Below, piece after piece: positions 35,013-48,120 of a stretch of 64,000 nucleotides of DNA. The first letter of the stretch is position 1. Each line of letters begins with the position of its first letter. Source of the DNA: Solirubrobacteraceae bacterium (lineage in GTDB: Bacteria; Actinomycetota; Thermoleophilia; Solirubrobacterales; Solirubrobacteraceae); assembly GCA_025449845.1 (NCBI GenBank), contig JANWIP010000023.1:1-64000 (forward strand). The letters run 5' to 3'. The translations under genes and the position numbers were made by a program. The notes under the pieces were generated by a model that had not been told where the DNA came from, did not search any database, and saw only the letters and a program-made list of their open reading frames with translations.

Positions 35013-36016
35013 CAGCCCGCTGCTGTCGAAGCGCTCGGCGCAGAAGCCGGCGCAGGCGCCTCGCCCGTGGGCGTATCAAGCGCCGGCGCCTGCACCACAT
35101 CCAGCCACTCGCGATAGCGCTCGCTGCGCCCGTGCACGGCGTCGTCGAAGGCCGCCTGCAGCACGCGTGTGATCTCGCCGGGCTGGCCGGTGCCGATCGT
35201 GTGGTCATCGATCTCCCTGACCGGCACCAGCTCGGCAGCCGTGCCGGACATGAAGACCTCATCTGCCAGATACATCTCGGCGCGCGCGACGTTGCGCTCG
35301 ACCACCGTGTAGCCAAGGTCCTGAGCGATCTGGATGATCGAGCGGCGCGTGATGCCGTCGAGGATCGAGTTGTGCTGACCGGGCGTGGCGATCTCGCCTT
35401 CGCGCACCACGTAGATGTTCTCGCCGGTGCCCTCGCAGACGTGGCCATGGTCGTCGAGCAGGATCGCCTCCTGATAGCCGGCCTTCACCGACTCGACCTT
35501 GGCGAGCACGCTGTTGAGGTACTGCCCGGAAGCCTTGGCGTGGGGTATGAGCGAGTCCGGCGAGATACGCCGCCATGAAGAGACCTTGGCGCGCACGCCG
35601 TTGCGCACACCCTCCTCGCCGAGGTAGGAGCCCCACTCCCAGCAGGCGATCGTCACGTCGACGGGGGCCTCCAGCGGGTTGAGTCCCATCTGGCCATAAC
35701 CACGGTTGACGATCGGGCGGACATAACAGGAGCGCAAGCCGTTGCGAGCGATCAGCTCAAGCGTCGCCGTGCGCAGCTCCTCCACCGAGTAAGGAACTGG
35801 CATGTAATAGAGCTCGGCGGAGCGATGCAGGCGCTCCAGGTGCTCGACATTGCGGAACACCGCGGGGCCGATCTGCGTGTCATAGCAGCGCATCGAATCG
35901 AACACGCCCGTGCCGTAGTGCAGGCCATGCGTCAATACGTGAACCTTGGCGTCCTCCCATGCGACGAATTTGCCGTTCATCCATATGAGGTCGGTGGGCT
36001 CCACGTTAGATTTCAA
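35012..36016 (-). CDS. ilvE: Branched-chain amino acid aminotransferase
   Basis: A 334-residue fold-type IV PLP enzyme: LTHGLHYGTGVFDSMRCY, YVRPIVNRGYGQMG, the PLP lysine in AKASGQYLNSVLAK, CEGTGENIYVV and the phosphate-binding DGITRRSII and MSGTAAELVPV. It interconverts branched-chain keto acids with valine, leucine and isoleucine. The last 25 residues are a Pro/Ala/Ser tail. It starts 5 bp after leuB. Confidence 0.95.
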   Translation of the reverse strand: MKSNVEPTDLIWMNGKFVAWEDAKVHVLTHGLHYGTGVFDSMRCYDTQIGPAVFRNVEHLERLHRSAELYYMPVPYSVEELRTATLELIARNGLRSCYVRPIVNRGYGQMGLNPLEAPVDVTIACWEWGSYLGEEGVRNGVRAKVSSWRRISPDSLIPHAKASGQYLNSVLAKVESVKAGYQEAILLDDHGHVCEGTGENIYVVREGEIATPGQHNSILDGITRRSIIQIAQDLGYTVVERNVARAEMYLADEVFMSGTAAELVPVREIDDHTIGTGQPGEITRVLQAAFDDAVHGRSERYREWLDVVQAPALDTPTGEAPAPASAPSASTAAG

Positions 36017-36021
36017 CTCCT

Positions 36022-37050
36022 TCAGAGATGTTCGAGCACAGCCTGGGTCGCTTCCGCCGTTCCCGCCTTGCCCCCCAGATCCGGGGTGCGCAGGCCGCCG
36101 GCAAGCGCACTTTCAACAGCGGATTCTACCGCCGATGCCTCATCTGCCAAGTCCAGGCCATGGCGCAGCATCAGCGCGGCGGAGAGGAACATCGCCAGTG
36201 GATTTGCCAGACCCTGTCCGGCGATGTCTGGCGCGGAGCCATGCACCGGCTCGAATAGCCCGGGCACAGAGCCATCGCCCAAGGAGGCGCTAGGAAGCAT
36301 CCCGATCGAGCCTGTGATCATGGCGGCCTCGTCGGAGAGGATGTCGCCGAACATGTTCTCGGTGAGAATCGTGTCGAAGTGCCGCGGCGCGGAGACGAGC
36401 TGCATGGCGGCGTTGTCCACGAGCAGATGCTCAAGCTCGATGTTGGGGAACTCGCGCCCGTGCACCTCCATCACTACCTGTCTCCAAAGGCGCGAAGTCT
36501 CAAGCACATTGGCCTTGTCCACGCTTGTGACCTTCGAGCGCGCGGCCTTGAATGCTGTGCGCGCGATGCGCTCAATCTCGGTGACCGTATAGGCGCAGAC
36601 GTCGCTGGCCATCGTCTCGGTACGAATCTTCTCGCCGAAGTAGATGCCGCCCGTCAGCTCGCGTACGACCAGCAGGTCGGTCCCCTCGATTCGCTCGCGG
36701 CGCAAGGGCGAGGCTTCATACAGCGCCGGCAGAGGCCGCACCGGGCGCAGGTTTGCATACAGCTCAAGCCCCTTGCGCAAGCCGAGCAGGCCCTGCTCGG
36801 GACGAGGCGCGTTGGGATCGGTCGTGTCCCAACGGGGACCTCCCACTGCTGCCAGCAAAACCGCATCGGCCTCGCGGCAGGCAGCCAGCGTCTCATCCGT
36901 GAGCGCGGTGCCGTACGCATCGATGGCGGCGCCCCCGAAGGAGTGCTCCTCGAACTCGAACTCCCCTATGCCGCGCAGCAACTCCAGGGTGGGAGCCATG
37001 ATCTCGGGGCCGATCCCGTCGCCCGAAAGCGTGATTATGCGATGTGCCAT
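36022..37050 (-). CDS. leuB: 3-isopropylmalate dehydrogenase
   Basis: A 342-residue decarboxylating dehydrogenase. Seen: ITLSGDGIGPEIMAPTLELL, VLLAAVGGPRWD, RELTGGIYFGEK, DKANVLETSRLWRQVV, the metal aspartates in FGDILSDEAAMITGSIGMLPSASLG-type sequence, and EPVHGSAPDIAG. It oxidises and decarboxylates isopropylmalate, and erythro-3-methylmalate in the citramalate route. It follows leuD by 45 bp. Confidence 0.97.
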   Translation of the reverse strand: MAHRIITLSGDGIGPEIMAPTLELLRGIGEFEFEEHSFGGAAIDAYGTALTDETLAACREADAVLLAAVGGPRWDTTDPNAPRPEQGLLGLRKGLELYANLRPVRPLPALYEASPLRRERIEGTDLLVVRELTGGIYFGEKIRTETMASDVCAYTVTEIERIARTAFKAARSKVTSVDKANVLETSRLWRQVVMEVHGREFPNIELEHLLVDNAAMQLVSAPRHFDTILTENMFGDILSDEAAMITGSIGMLPSASLGDGSVPGLFEPVHGSAPDIAGQGLANPLAMFLSAALMLRHGLDLADEASAVESAVESALAGGLRTPDLGGKAGTAEATQAVLEHL

Positions 37051-37095
37051 GCGGCCCGGCAGGCTAACGGTTCGAGCGCGCCGCCGTGAGCAGAC

Positions 37096-37668
37096 TCACA
37101 GCGCTGTGGTCTGCGCGCCTGCCGCGACACCCGAGCGCTCGCGCTCTGACTCGAAGGCCGCGATTGAGGCGTCCTGACCAAGTGTCACGCCGATGTCGTC
37201 CAGACCGGCGAGCAGCCGCCGGCGTATCTCGTGATCGATGGCGAACGCGACGGCGCGCCCATGGAAGCGCACCTCCTGTTCCTGCAGATCGATCTCTCCC
37301 GCCCCCGCGGCGGCCAGCGCCTGGCAGTCCTCCTCGGAGAGTTCCACCGGCAAGAGTCCGATCTTGGTGCAGTTGGAGTAGAAGATATCCGCGAAACTCG
37401 GCGCGACGATGGCCTGAAAGCCATAGTCCTGCAACCCCCAGGGTGCGTGCTCGCGCGAGGAGCCGCAGCCGAAGTTATCGCCCGCCACGAGAATCGGGTT
37501 CGCGGGCAGATCCCAACCGGGCTCCTTGGCCCAGTCGTAGAACAGGAACTCCCCGAACCCGGTGCGCTCAACGCGCTTGAGAAACTGCTTGGGCATGATC
37601 TGATCGGTGTCCACGTTGGAGCGGTCTAGGTGTGTGACGGCCCCGGCGATTGTGTGAATGGCGTCCAT
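37096..37668 (-). CDS. leuD: 3-isopropylmalate dehydratase small subunit
   Basis: A 190-residue swivelling-domain subunit: GAVTHLDRSNVDTDQIMPKQFLKRVERTGFG, ILVAGDNFGCGSSREHAPW and IFYSNCTKIGLLPV. It pairs with LeuC to isomerise isopropylmalate. It starts 6 bp after the leuC stop. Confidence 0.97.
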   Translation of the reverse strand: MDAIHTIAGAVTHLDRSNVDTDQIMPKQFLKRVERTGFGEFLFYDWAKEPGWDLPANPILVAGDNFGCGSSREHAPWGLQDYGFQAIVAPSFADIFYSNCTKIGLLPVELSEEDCQALAAAGAGEIDLQEQEVRFHGRAVAFAIDHEIRRRLLAGLDDIGVTLGQDASIAAFESERERSGVAAGAQTTAL

Positions 37669-37674
37669 GGTCCC

Positions 37675-39129
37675 TTAGCTCCAGTTGCGGATGTCGGTGA
37701 AATGTCCCTCGACGGCAGCGGCAGCAGCCATCTGGGGTGAGACGAGGTGCGTCCTGCCCCCCCGTCCCTGGCGTCCCTCGAAATTGCGATTGGACGTTGA
37801 GGCGCAGCGCTCACCTGGAGCGAGGGTGTCCGGGTTCATGCCCAAGCACATCGAGCAGCCCGCCACGCGCCAATCGAAGCCGGCGTCACGGAAGATGCGA
37901 TCCAGCCCCTCGGCCTCGGCCTGCGCCTTTACCTGCTGGGAGCCGGGCACGACCATCGCGTTGACACTCGACGCCACCTTGCGCCCCGCGATCACCTCGG
38001 CTGCGGCCCGCAGGTCGCCGATGCGCGAGTTGGTGCAGGAGCCGATGAAGACGCGATCGATGGATATGTCCTCGATGGCGGTACCGGCCTCGAGGGCCAT
38101 ATAGGTGAGCGCCCGCTCGGTTGCCTCACGCTCGGCCGGTGTCTCGAAATCGTCCGGTGAAGGCACGCGGCCGGTGACCTCCGTGACCATTCCCGGCGTT
38201 GTGCCCCAGGTCACCTGCGGGGAGAGCGCAGAGGCGTCAACGACCAGTTCGGTGTCAAAGGATGCCCCCTCTTCGGTGCGCAGCCCGCGCCACTGCTCGA
38301 CGGCCGCGTCCAGGTCCTTGGGCGTCCCCGGCCGCGCGGCGTCGGTGAACCACGCGAAGGTCGTGTCGTCGGGCGCGATCATTCCCGCGCGTCCCCCACC
38401 CTCGATGGTCATGTTGCAGACGGTCATGCGCCCCTCCATCGAGAGTCCCTCGATCACGGCGCCGGCGTACTCGACCACGTGCCCCGTGGCGCCCCCCACG
38501 CCCATCTGCCCGATGGTGCCCAGGATCAGATCCTTGGCGGTCACACCGAAGCCCAGATCTCCTTCGTAGCGGATCAGCATCGACTTGGGCCGATTCTGCA
38601 CCAGGCACTGGGTGGCCAGCACGTGCTCGACCTCGGATGTGCCGATGCCGAACGCCAGCGCGCCGAACGCTCCATGCGTGGCGGTATGTGAATCGCCGCA
38701 GACGATCGTGGTGCCCGGCTGCGTGACCCCCAGCTCAGGTCCGATCACGTGCACGATCCCCTGCCGATCGGAGCCCAGCGAATACACGGGAACGCCGAAC
38801 TCCGCGCAGTTGCGCTCCAGCGTCTGCACCTGAACGCGCGAGAGTTCGTCCTTGATGCGCGCCGCAACGGGCGTGCCGTCGGTGGGTGTGTTGTGATCGG
38901 CGGTGGCCAGCGTGCGATCGGGCCGGCGCACGCCGCGACCGGCCAGCCGCAGCCCGTCGAACGCCTGCGGGCTGGTCACCTCGTGCACCAGGTGCAGGTC
39001 GATGTAGAGCAATCCCGGCGCGACCTCGTGGGCGTTCCAGATCTTCTCGAAAAGAGTTTTAGGGGGTGGCGCAGCCGGCCGCGGGCCGGCGAGCCGGGCC
39101 CCCCGATCGTTCAAATCATTCATCGTCAT
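37675..39129 (-). CDS. leuC: 3-isopropylmalate dehydratase large subunit
   Basis: A 484-residue aconitase-type subunit. Seen: [62 protein letters not shown] and the [4Fe-4S] cysteines in [11 protein letters not shown] and CSMCLGMN. A Pro/Ala-rich stretch precedes the domain. Start at 39129 or two codons later. The 59-bp gap to the XRE-cupin gene has no strong terminator. Confidence 0.97.
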   Translation of the reverse strand: MTMNDLNDRGARLAGPRPAAPPPKTLFEKIWNAHEVAPGLLYIDLHLVHEVTSPQAFDGLRLAGRGVRRPDRTLATADHNTPTDGTPVAARIKDELSRVQVQTLERNCAEFGVPVYSLGSDRQGIVHVIGPELGVTQPGTTIVCGDSHTATHGAFGALAFGIGTSEVEHVLATQCLVQNRPKSMLIRYEGDLGFGVTAKDLILGTIGQMGVGGATGHVVEYAGAVIEGLSMEGRMTVCNMTIEGGGRAGMIAPDDTTFAWFTDAARPGTPKDLDAAVEQWRGLRTEEGASFDTELVVDASALSPQVTWGTTPGMVTEVTGRVPSPDDFETPAEREATERALTYMALEAGTAIEDISIDRVFIGSCTNSRIGDLRAAAEVIAGRKVASSVNAMVVPGSQQVKAQAEAEGLDRIFRDAGFDWRVAGCSMCLGMNPDTLAPGERCASTSNRNFEGRQGRGGRTHLVSPQMAAAAAVEGHFTDIRNWS

Positions 39130-39188
39130 TCCTTCTGGTGTTTGTTTTGAGGACGTGTTGGCCGGTTGGTGGTGGGATTGTGCTCATG

Positions 39189-39785
39189 TCAGCTCCGTCG
39201 CAGCCCAGCCGAGACGACCGCGAGAAAGGTCGCCTCGACCTCGCCGGGATTCTCAAAGTGGTGGGGCAGGTCAGCGTCAAAGGTCACGCAGTCGCCTGTA
39301 TCCAACTCATGGCGCTGCCCGTCGCAGACGAGCACGACCGCGCCCTGCTCGATCAGAGCCGTCTCGCGGCTGCCCGGCTCGTGCATCGGTGGATCGTCTG
39401 ACGCCCCCGTAGCCGCGCCTACCGCCAGCGTGTGGCGTGATAGCTCCGCGCGCTGCCCCGGCTGCCCTGAGGTCATCACTTCGAAGCGGTGTCCCCGACG
39501 CCTATTTCCTCCGCGCTGACGCTGGTTGGCTCGTACGACCGTGACGGCCCCGTCCTCGTCCAGGCGCAACAGCTGCGAGAGCCGCAGCTCCAATCCCGCC
39601 GCGATGCGCGCGGCGACAGTGAGCGTGGGACTTGTGTCCCCTCGCTCCACCTGCGAGAGCATTGGCGCGCTCACGCCGCTGCGCGCCGCCAGGTCTCGCA
39701 GCGAGAGCGAGGAGGCATCGCGCAGGGCACGCACGCGCGCTCCCAGGACGACGGGGTCAAGCTGATCGTTTATCGCCACGGCCAT
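39189..39785 (-). CDS. XRE-family regulator with C-terminal cupin domain
   Basis: A 198-residue protein starting at the ATG at 39785. The helix-turn-helix reads LGARVRALRDASSLSLRDLAARSGVSAPMLSQVERGDTSPTL-like sequence at about residues 14-55. A cupin barrel follows (SRETALIEQGAVVLVCDGQRHELDTGDCVTFDADLPHHFENPG, in pieces). Such proteins sense a small molecule in the cupin and repress or activate nearby genes. It stands inside the leucine unit, 25 bp after leuA and 59 bp before leuC, so it is probably its local regulator. This is inference. TAACAT 10 nt before the ATG hints at an internal leaderless promoter. Confidence 0.88.
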   Translation of the reverse strand: MAVAINDQLDPVVLGARVRALRDASSLSLRDLAARSGVSAPMLSQVERGDTSPTLTVAARIAAGLELRLSQLLRLDEDGAVTVVRANQRQRGGNRRRGHRFEVMTSGQPGQRAELSRHTLAVGAATGASDDPPMHEPGSRETALIEQGAVVLVCDGQRHELDTGDCVTFDADLPHHFENPGEVEATFLAVVSAGLRRS

Positions 39786-39810
39786 ACAAGCGTATGTTAT
39801 CACAGACGCC

Positions 39811-41379
<1,569 letters not shown>

Positions 41380-41383
41380 GTCG

Positions 41384-41479
41384 TTCTCCTTCTAGGTCTC
41401 GATTGCACTTCCTCCAGGTGGGTTTGCGGCTACGCGGCCGCCACGCGCTATTCCCCCCGAGGGGGGAGCAGAAGGAGAA
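41384..41479 (-). promoter_or_regulatory. Candidate leucine-responsive translational attenuator of leuA
   Basis: The leuA Shine-Dalgarno region on the coding strand (AGAAGGAGAA, 41393-41384) is the exact complement of TTCTCCTTCT (41479-41470), which lies across Leu codons 9-12 of the leader ORF. Pairing would hide the ribosome-binding site. A ribosome stalled on those codons would block the pairing and free leuA. A ribosome that reaches the leader stop at 41448 would leave the codons uncovered and allow it. Confidence 0.7.
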
Positions 41480-41504
41480 GCGAAAGAGACTTGTGCAACG
41501 ACAT
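41448..41504 (-). CDS. leuL: Leucine-rich leader peptide upstream of leuA, 18 aa
   Basis: An ATG at 41504 opens an 18-codon frame ending in TAG at 41448. The peptide reads MSLHKSLSLLLLLPPRGE, with five Leu codons in a row (codons 9-13) followed by two Pro codons. It lies 68 bp before the leuA start on the same strand. There is no good Shine-Dalgarno sequence, but the predicted -10 is 10 nt before the ATG, so it may be translated from a leaderless transcript. Leader peptides controlling leuA are known or predicted in other Actinobacteria. This one is too short for ordinary gene finding. Confidence 0.8.
   Translation of the reverse strand: MSLHKSLSLLLLLPPRGE
41452..41467 (-). promoter_or_regulatory. 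G/C-rich hairpin at the end of the leader ORF
   Basis: TCCCCCC and GGGGGGA form a near-perfect palindrome covering leader codons 13-18. It could act as a pause or anti-pairing structure that a ribosome must melt. No U tract follows, so a transcription terminator is less likely than translational control. Confidence 0.5.
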
Positions 41505-41514
41505 GCTGCTTGGC

Positions 41515-41543
41515 AGGGTAGCACCCGTTTGGGCGCTTGCCAA
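41515..41543 (-). promoter_or_regulatory. Promoter of the leucine unit
   Basis: On the minus strand TTGGCA (41543-41538) and TACCCT (41520-41515) are separated by exactly 17 bp. The leader ATG begins 10 nt after the -10, so transcription should start within a few bases of it. The promoter begins just after the qor stop (41549). Confidence 0.65.
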
Positions 41544-41548
41544 CAGCC

Positions 41549-42547
41549 TCAGGGAGTCAATACGACCTTGCCGACGTTGCGGCGCTCGCTGATCATGCGG
41601 TGGGCCTCGCCGGTGCGCTCGAAGTCAAAGGCGCCCGCCACCACCGGCTGGATCGTGCCGTCGTCAAGCATTGCCCGCAGCGGAGCGATCCATGGCTGCA
41701 GGGTGCCGCGATCCTTCCATAGCGACAGCATGTTCAGCCCGATCACGGCCTTGGATTCGGACATCTGCTTGACCATGTTAAAGCGGGGCATGCGCACGAC
41801 GGTGCTCAGGGCAGTGACCAGATTGCGCTTCTCACCCGACATCACCGCCGAGGCGCCAAAGGCCACCAGCCGACCGCCGGGGCGCAGCAAGGAGTAGCTG
41901 CGACGGAAACTCTTGCCGCCGACGGCGTCCATGATGACGTCGAACTGTGGCAGGCCCTGCTCCCAGCCGGGCTTGGTGTAGTCGAGTGCGCGATCGACGC
42001 CGTTGTCGAGGATGCGCTCGTGCTTGGAGGGCGAGGAGGTACCGAACACTTCGGCCCCCTGGCGCTTGGCGATCTGCGTCGCGGCGATGCCCACTCCACC
42101 CGCGGCCGCGTGCACCAGCACGCGCTCGCCGGGCTGCAAACTGCCGAAGCCGATCAGGCCCGCCCAGGCCGTGCCGTAGTTGACGGGGACCGCCGCGCCC
42201 TGCTCGAAGCTGAGGCGGTCAGGCAGCGGCACCACGTCAGTGGCCGGCGCCACCACCTGTGAGGCGTAGCCGCCAAACTGAGTGCTCGCCATCACGCGCT
42301 GGCCGGGTGTGAAGTCGCTTACTCCCTGCCCGACCTCGAGGATCGTGCCAGCCACCTCGTAGCCGATCACGCACGGTGGCTTGGGGGCGTCCTGATAGAG
42401 ACCTACGCGAGCCATCACGTCGGCGAAGTTCACCCCGGCGGCTGCCACGTCGACCCGCACCTCGCCGGCCGCTAATGGAGGATCGGGGCGCTCCTCGACC
42501 TTCAATACGTCCGGTCCCCCGTGCTTGGTAATGACGACGACCCTCAT
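41549..42547 (-). CDS. Zinc-type alcohol dehydrogenase-like quinone oxidoreductase
   Basis: A 332-residue medium-chain dehydrogenase/reductase: RVDVAAAGVNFADVMARVGLYQDAPKPPCVIGYEVAGTI-type GroES fold (in pieces) and the NADPH loop HAAAGGVGIAATQIAKRQGAEV. It lacks the zinc cysteines of true alcohol dehydrogenases, which fits NADPH:quinone oxidoreductase. Substrate unknown. It is 79 bp downstream of the serA start side and just upstream of the leucine promoter on the same strand. Confidence 0.88.
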   Translation of the reverse strand: MRVVVITKHGGPDVLKVEERPDPPLAAGEVRVDVAAAGVNFADVMARVGLYQDAPKPPCVIGYEVAGTILEVGQGVSDFTPGQRVMASTQFGGYASQVVAPATDVVPLPDRLSFEQGAAVPVNYGTAWAGLIGFGSLQPGERVLVHAAAGGVGIAATQIAKRQGAEVFGTSSPSKHERILDNGVDRALDYTKPGWEQGLPQFDVIMDAVGGKSFRRSYSLLRPGGRLVAFGASAVMSGEKRNLVTALSTVVRMPRFNMVKQMSESKAVIGLNMLSLWKDRGTLQPWIAPLRAMLDDGTIQPVVAGAFDFERTGEAHRMISERRNVGKVVLTP

Positions 42548-42626
42548 CCGCGACTCACCCTACTCGATTTACTGGCCACGCGGCCAGCCGGGCCGTCAGC
42601 TCACAGCCGGCATGGTCGGGATCGCC

Positions 42627-45604
<2,978 letters not shown>

Positions 45605-46225
45605 TTAGATGCTCTCGGTCGCAAGCGCCACTCGGTCGAGCGTCAATGCCCGCCACCCCTCCGGCAGACGCGTGGGTGCAACCCCAGCGGGCGACTCGGA
45701 TGCAAGCAGGCAGTACTCGGGCGCGGGACCGAACACGAACTGCCGGCGCCACAGGCTGGCATGCTCGGGGCTCATGCCATCGCCAAGCAACCCCGCGAGA
45801 CCGCGGCGCTCAGAGCCGGGCAGTCCCGCTGGCGGGCGGGAGACCCAGATCGCTAGCGCGTCCAGATCGAGCTGCCGGGCATGTCCCTCAACCAGCCCGT
45901 ACAGCCCACCTGCACCGGCGCCGTAACGGTAGGCGGCCTCGTCGTGAGCGCCCCGATGCCCGCTGCCGACCGCCGCCTCGTTGAGCACGCCCATGGCGGT
46001 GTAGTCCTCCAGCAGGTACCAGTCTTCATACCCGCCGGCTCCCGCCTCGGTGGTGAAACTCGTCGGCACCAGCCACGGCAACTCGGCTACACGGAAGACG
46101 GCCGAGCCGCGAAAGCCAGCGGGAGGCACGCGCCGTAGCGACTCGTGAAAGCCGACCTCGGCACGCTCGTAGGCCTCGGTGTCCACGCCATCCAGCGGCC
46201 GGTGCCAGAAGACGTAGGCCAGCAT
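45605..46225 (-). CDS. Protein of unknown function, 206 aa
   Basis: I do not recognise the family. The start is the ATG at 46225 (MLAYVFWHRP), 13 bp after ilvC. The frame continues upstream over ilvC but becomes Arg/Ser-rich there and is a shadow. Visible features: YERAEVGFHESLRRVPPAGFRGSAVFRV, GYEDWYLLEDYTAMGVLNEAAV and a C-terminal RRQFVFGPAPEYCL. No signal peptide, membrane helix or nucleotide loop is seen. The pattern suggests a small soluble alpha/beta protein. It is probably co-transcribed with ilvC. Confidence 0.75.
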   Translation of the reverse strand: MLAYVFWHRPLDGVDTEAYERAEVGFHESLRRVPPAGFRGSAVFRVAELPWLVPTSFTTEAGAGGYEDWYLLEDYTAMGVLNEAAVGSGHRGAHDEAAYRYGAGAGGLYGLVEGHARQLDLDALAIWVSRPPAGLPGSERRGLAGLLGDGMSPEHASLWRRQFVFGPAPEYCLLASESPAGVAPTRLPEGWRALTLDRVALATESI

Positions 46226-46238
46226 CTCGCGCGTGCCC

Positions 46239-47225
46239 TCAAAAAGAGGGCTTGATCCAGTCCATGTGCGAGCGCAGCTCGCGGCCAACGTCCTCGATCT
46301 GCCCGGCGGCCTGCTCCGCGCGCATGCGCTTGAAATTCTCCTGCCCGGCGCGGTTCTCGGCGATCCACTCGCGCGCGAAGTCGCCCGACTGGATCTCCTT
46401 GAGGATCTGACGCATGTTCGCGCGCGTGTCCTCAGTGATGACGCGCTTGCCGCGCGTGTAGTCGCCGTACTCCGCCGTGTTGGAGATCGAGAAGCGCATG
46501 CCAGCGAGCCCCTTCTCATACATCAGATCAGCGATCAGCTTGAGCTCGTGCAGACACTCGAAGTAGGCCATCTCAGGGTCATAGCCGGCCTCGACAAGCG
46601 TCTGGAAACCGGCCTGCACCAACTCTGAGGCACCGCCGCAAAGCACCGCCTGCTCGCCGAACAGGTCCGTCTCGGTCTCGTCCTTGAAGCTCGTCTCGAT
46701 CACGCCACCGCGCGTGCAGCCGATGCCCTTGGCGTAGGCCAGCGCCAGCGCCCGCGCGTTGCCGGTCGCGTCCTGGTGCACGGCGATCAGGCCCGGCACG
46801 CCGCTGCCCTCGGTGAACTGACGGCGCACCAGATGCCCGGGGCCCTTGGGGGCCACCAACGCGACGTCAACTTCGGTGGGCGGCTCCACCTCCTTGTAGT
46901 GCACGGAGAAGCCATGACCGAACAGCAACATGTTGCCGGGGGCGATGCCGTCGCGCATGTCCTCCCACACCTGGTGGTGAAGCTCATCGGGCGCCAGAAT
47001 CATCACCAGGTCGCCGCGACTGGCCGCCTCTACGACTGACAGCACCTCCAAACCCTGCTCGCGCGCATGGGCGACGGAGGAAGAGTCCTCGCGCAGGCCG
47101 ACTACGACGCTGACGCCGGAGTCCTTCAGGTTGAGTGCGTGGGCGTGGCCCTGGGAGCCGTAGCCGATGATGGCGACGGTCTTGCCGTCTAGGAGTTTGA
47201 GGTCTGCGTCGTCGTCGTAGATCAT
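46239..47225 (-). CDS. ilvC: Ketol-acid reductoisomerase (class I)
   Basis: A 328-residue enzyme: [24 protein letters not shown] and the cofactor loop [42 protein letters not shown] with the metal-binding Asp/Glu, and the C-terminal knot with [13 protein letters not shown]. It converts acetolactate and acetohydroxybutyrate to dihydroxyacids, using NADPH. It is separate from ilvBN, which lies 9 kb away. Confidence 0.97.
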   Translation of the reverse strand: MIYDDDADLKLLDGKTVAIIGYGSQGHAHALNLKDSGVSVVVGLREDSSSVAHAREQGLEVLSVVEAASRGDLVMILAPDELHHQVWEDMRDGIAPGNMLLFGHGFSVHYKEVEPPTEVDVALVAPKGPGHLVRRQFTEGSGVPGLIAVHQDATGNARALALAYAKGIGCTRGGVIETSFKDETETDLFGEQAVLCGGASELVQAGFQTLVEAGYDPEMAYFECLHELKLIADLMYEKGLAGMRFSISNTAEYGDYTRGKRVITEDTRANMRQILKEIQSGDFAREWIAENRAGQENFKRMRAEQAAGQIEDVGRELRSHMDWIKPSF

Positions 47226-47274
47226 TGCGCGCAGGCTATCGACTCCAACAGCCGGCCGCCCCTCACCCGCCGAC

Positions 47275-48120
47275 TTAGGCGCCGGCAGCGGCGACTAGCG
47301 AGCTGCCGGGGATAACCAGTGAGCCGTCCTGCGCCGTGTATGGCTCAAGCTGCGCGATCAGCGCTGTGCGTACCTCACCTATCTGCTCCTCGGGCAGGGA
47401 CAGCACCGCGTCGTGGAAGTTGCGCGAGAGGTCAAGCGTGGTCTCCCAGAAGTCCGTGAAGCTGGGTGGACGCTGCTCGACAGCGATCGTGTCCACAAGG
47501 ATCTCGGTGAAGCCAGCCTCTTCCAGCAGCGTGCCCAACCGCTCGGGATCTGCTAGCGCGAAGGGTCCCGATGTGCCCTGCTGCTCAGGTGGTGGCGCGA
47601 GTCCGTGCTCGCGCAGCACCGCGGCCGGTGCCTGCGCCCAGGGGTTGAGCTCCAGCCGATCCCACACCGCCAGAGCGAGACGCCCCCCGGGGCGCAGCAC
47701 GCGTCGTGTCTCCAATAAGGCGGCGAGCGGGTCGGCCATCAACATGTATCCCCAGCGGCATAGCACCGCATCGACGCTGGCAACCGGCAGGTCGATCCAT
47801 TCGGCGCCCATCACTTGAAACTCGATGTTGGTCAACGCCAGCTCATGAGCCCGCGCGCGAGCGCCCTCGAGCATCGCCTCCGCCTGATCGGAGACGATCA
47901 CACCGCCGACCGGAGCCACGAGTTCGGCGGCAAGAAAACCGGTCTCGCCGAGGCCGGCGGCCAGCTCCAACACGCGCTGCCCAGGCTGGGGGTCGATCGC
48001 CTGCACCATCCAGTGAGAGACCGGCGCGCCGAACATACGGATCTCATCCTGACGGCGGGTCCAGCCGGGGGCCGCCGCCTCCCAATGCTCGGCGCTGGCC
48101 AAGCGAGTCTCATCGCTCAT
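47275..48120 (-). CDS. Class I SAM-dependent methyltransferase
   Basis: A 281-residue protein starting at the ATG at 48120. Seen: the SAM loop [27 protein letters not shown] (acidic residue for the ribose), [16 protein letters not shown] and [13 protein letters not shown]. It overlaps the menE stop by ATGA. Demethylmenaquinone methylation (MenG) is a tempting guess from the context, but the UbiE/MenG signatures are not clear, so the substrate is left open. Confidence 0.85.
   Translation of the reverse strand: MSDETRLASAEHWEAAAPGWTRRQDEIRMFGAPVSHWMVQAIDPQPGQRVLELAAGLGETGFLAAELVAPVGGVIVSDQAEAMLEGARARAHELALTNIEFQVMGAEWIDLPVASVDAVLCRWGYMLMADPLAALLETRRVLRPGGRLALAVWDRLELNPWAQAPAAVLREHGLAPPPEQQGTSGPFALADPERLGTLLEEAGFTEILVDTIAVEQRPPSFTDFWETTLDLSRNFHDAVLSLPEEQIGEVRTALIAQLEPYTAQDGSLVIPGSSLVAAAGA

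Noticed and set aside
46226..46519. Upstream extension of the unknown gene at 45605
   Set aside because: It overlaps ilvC on the same strand in another frame and is Arg/Ser-rich.
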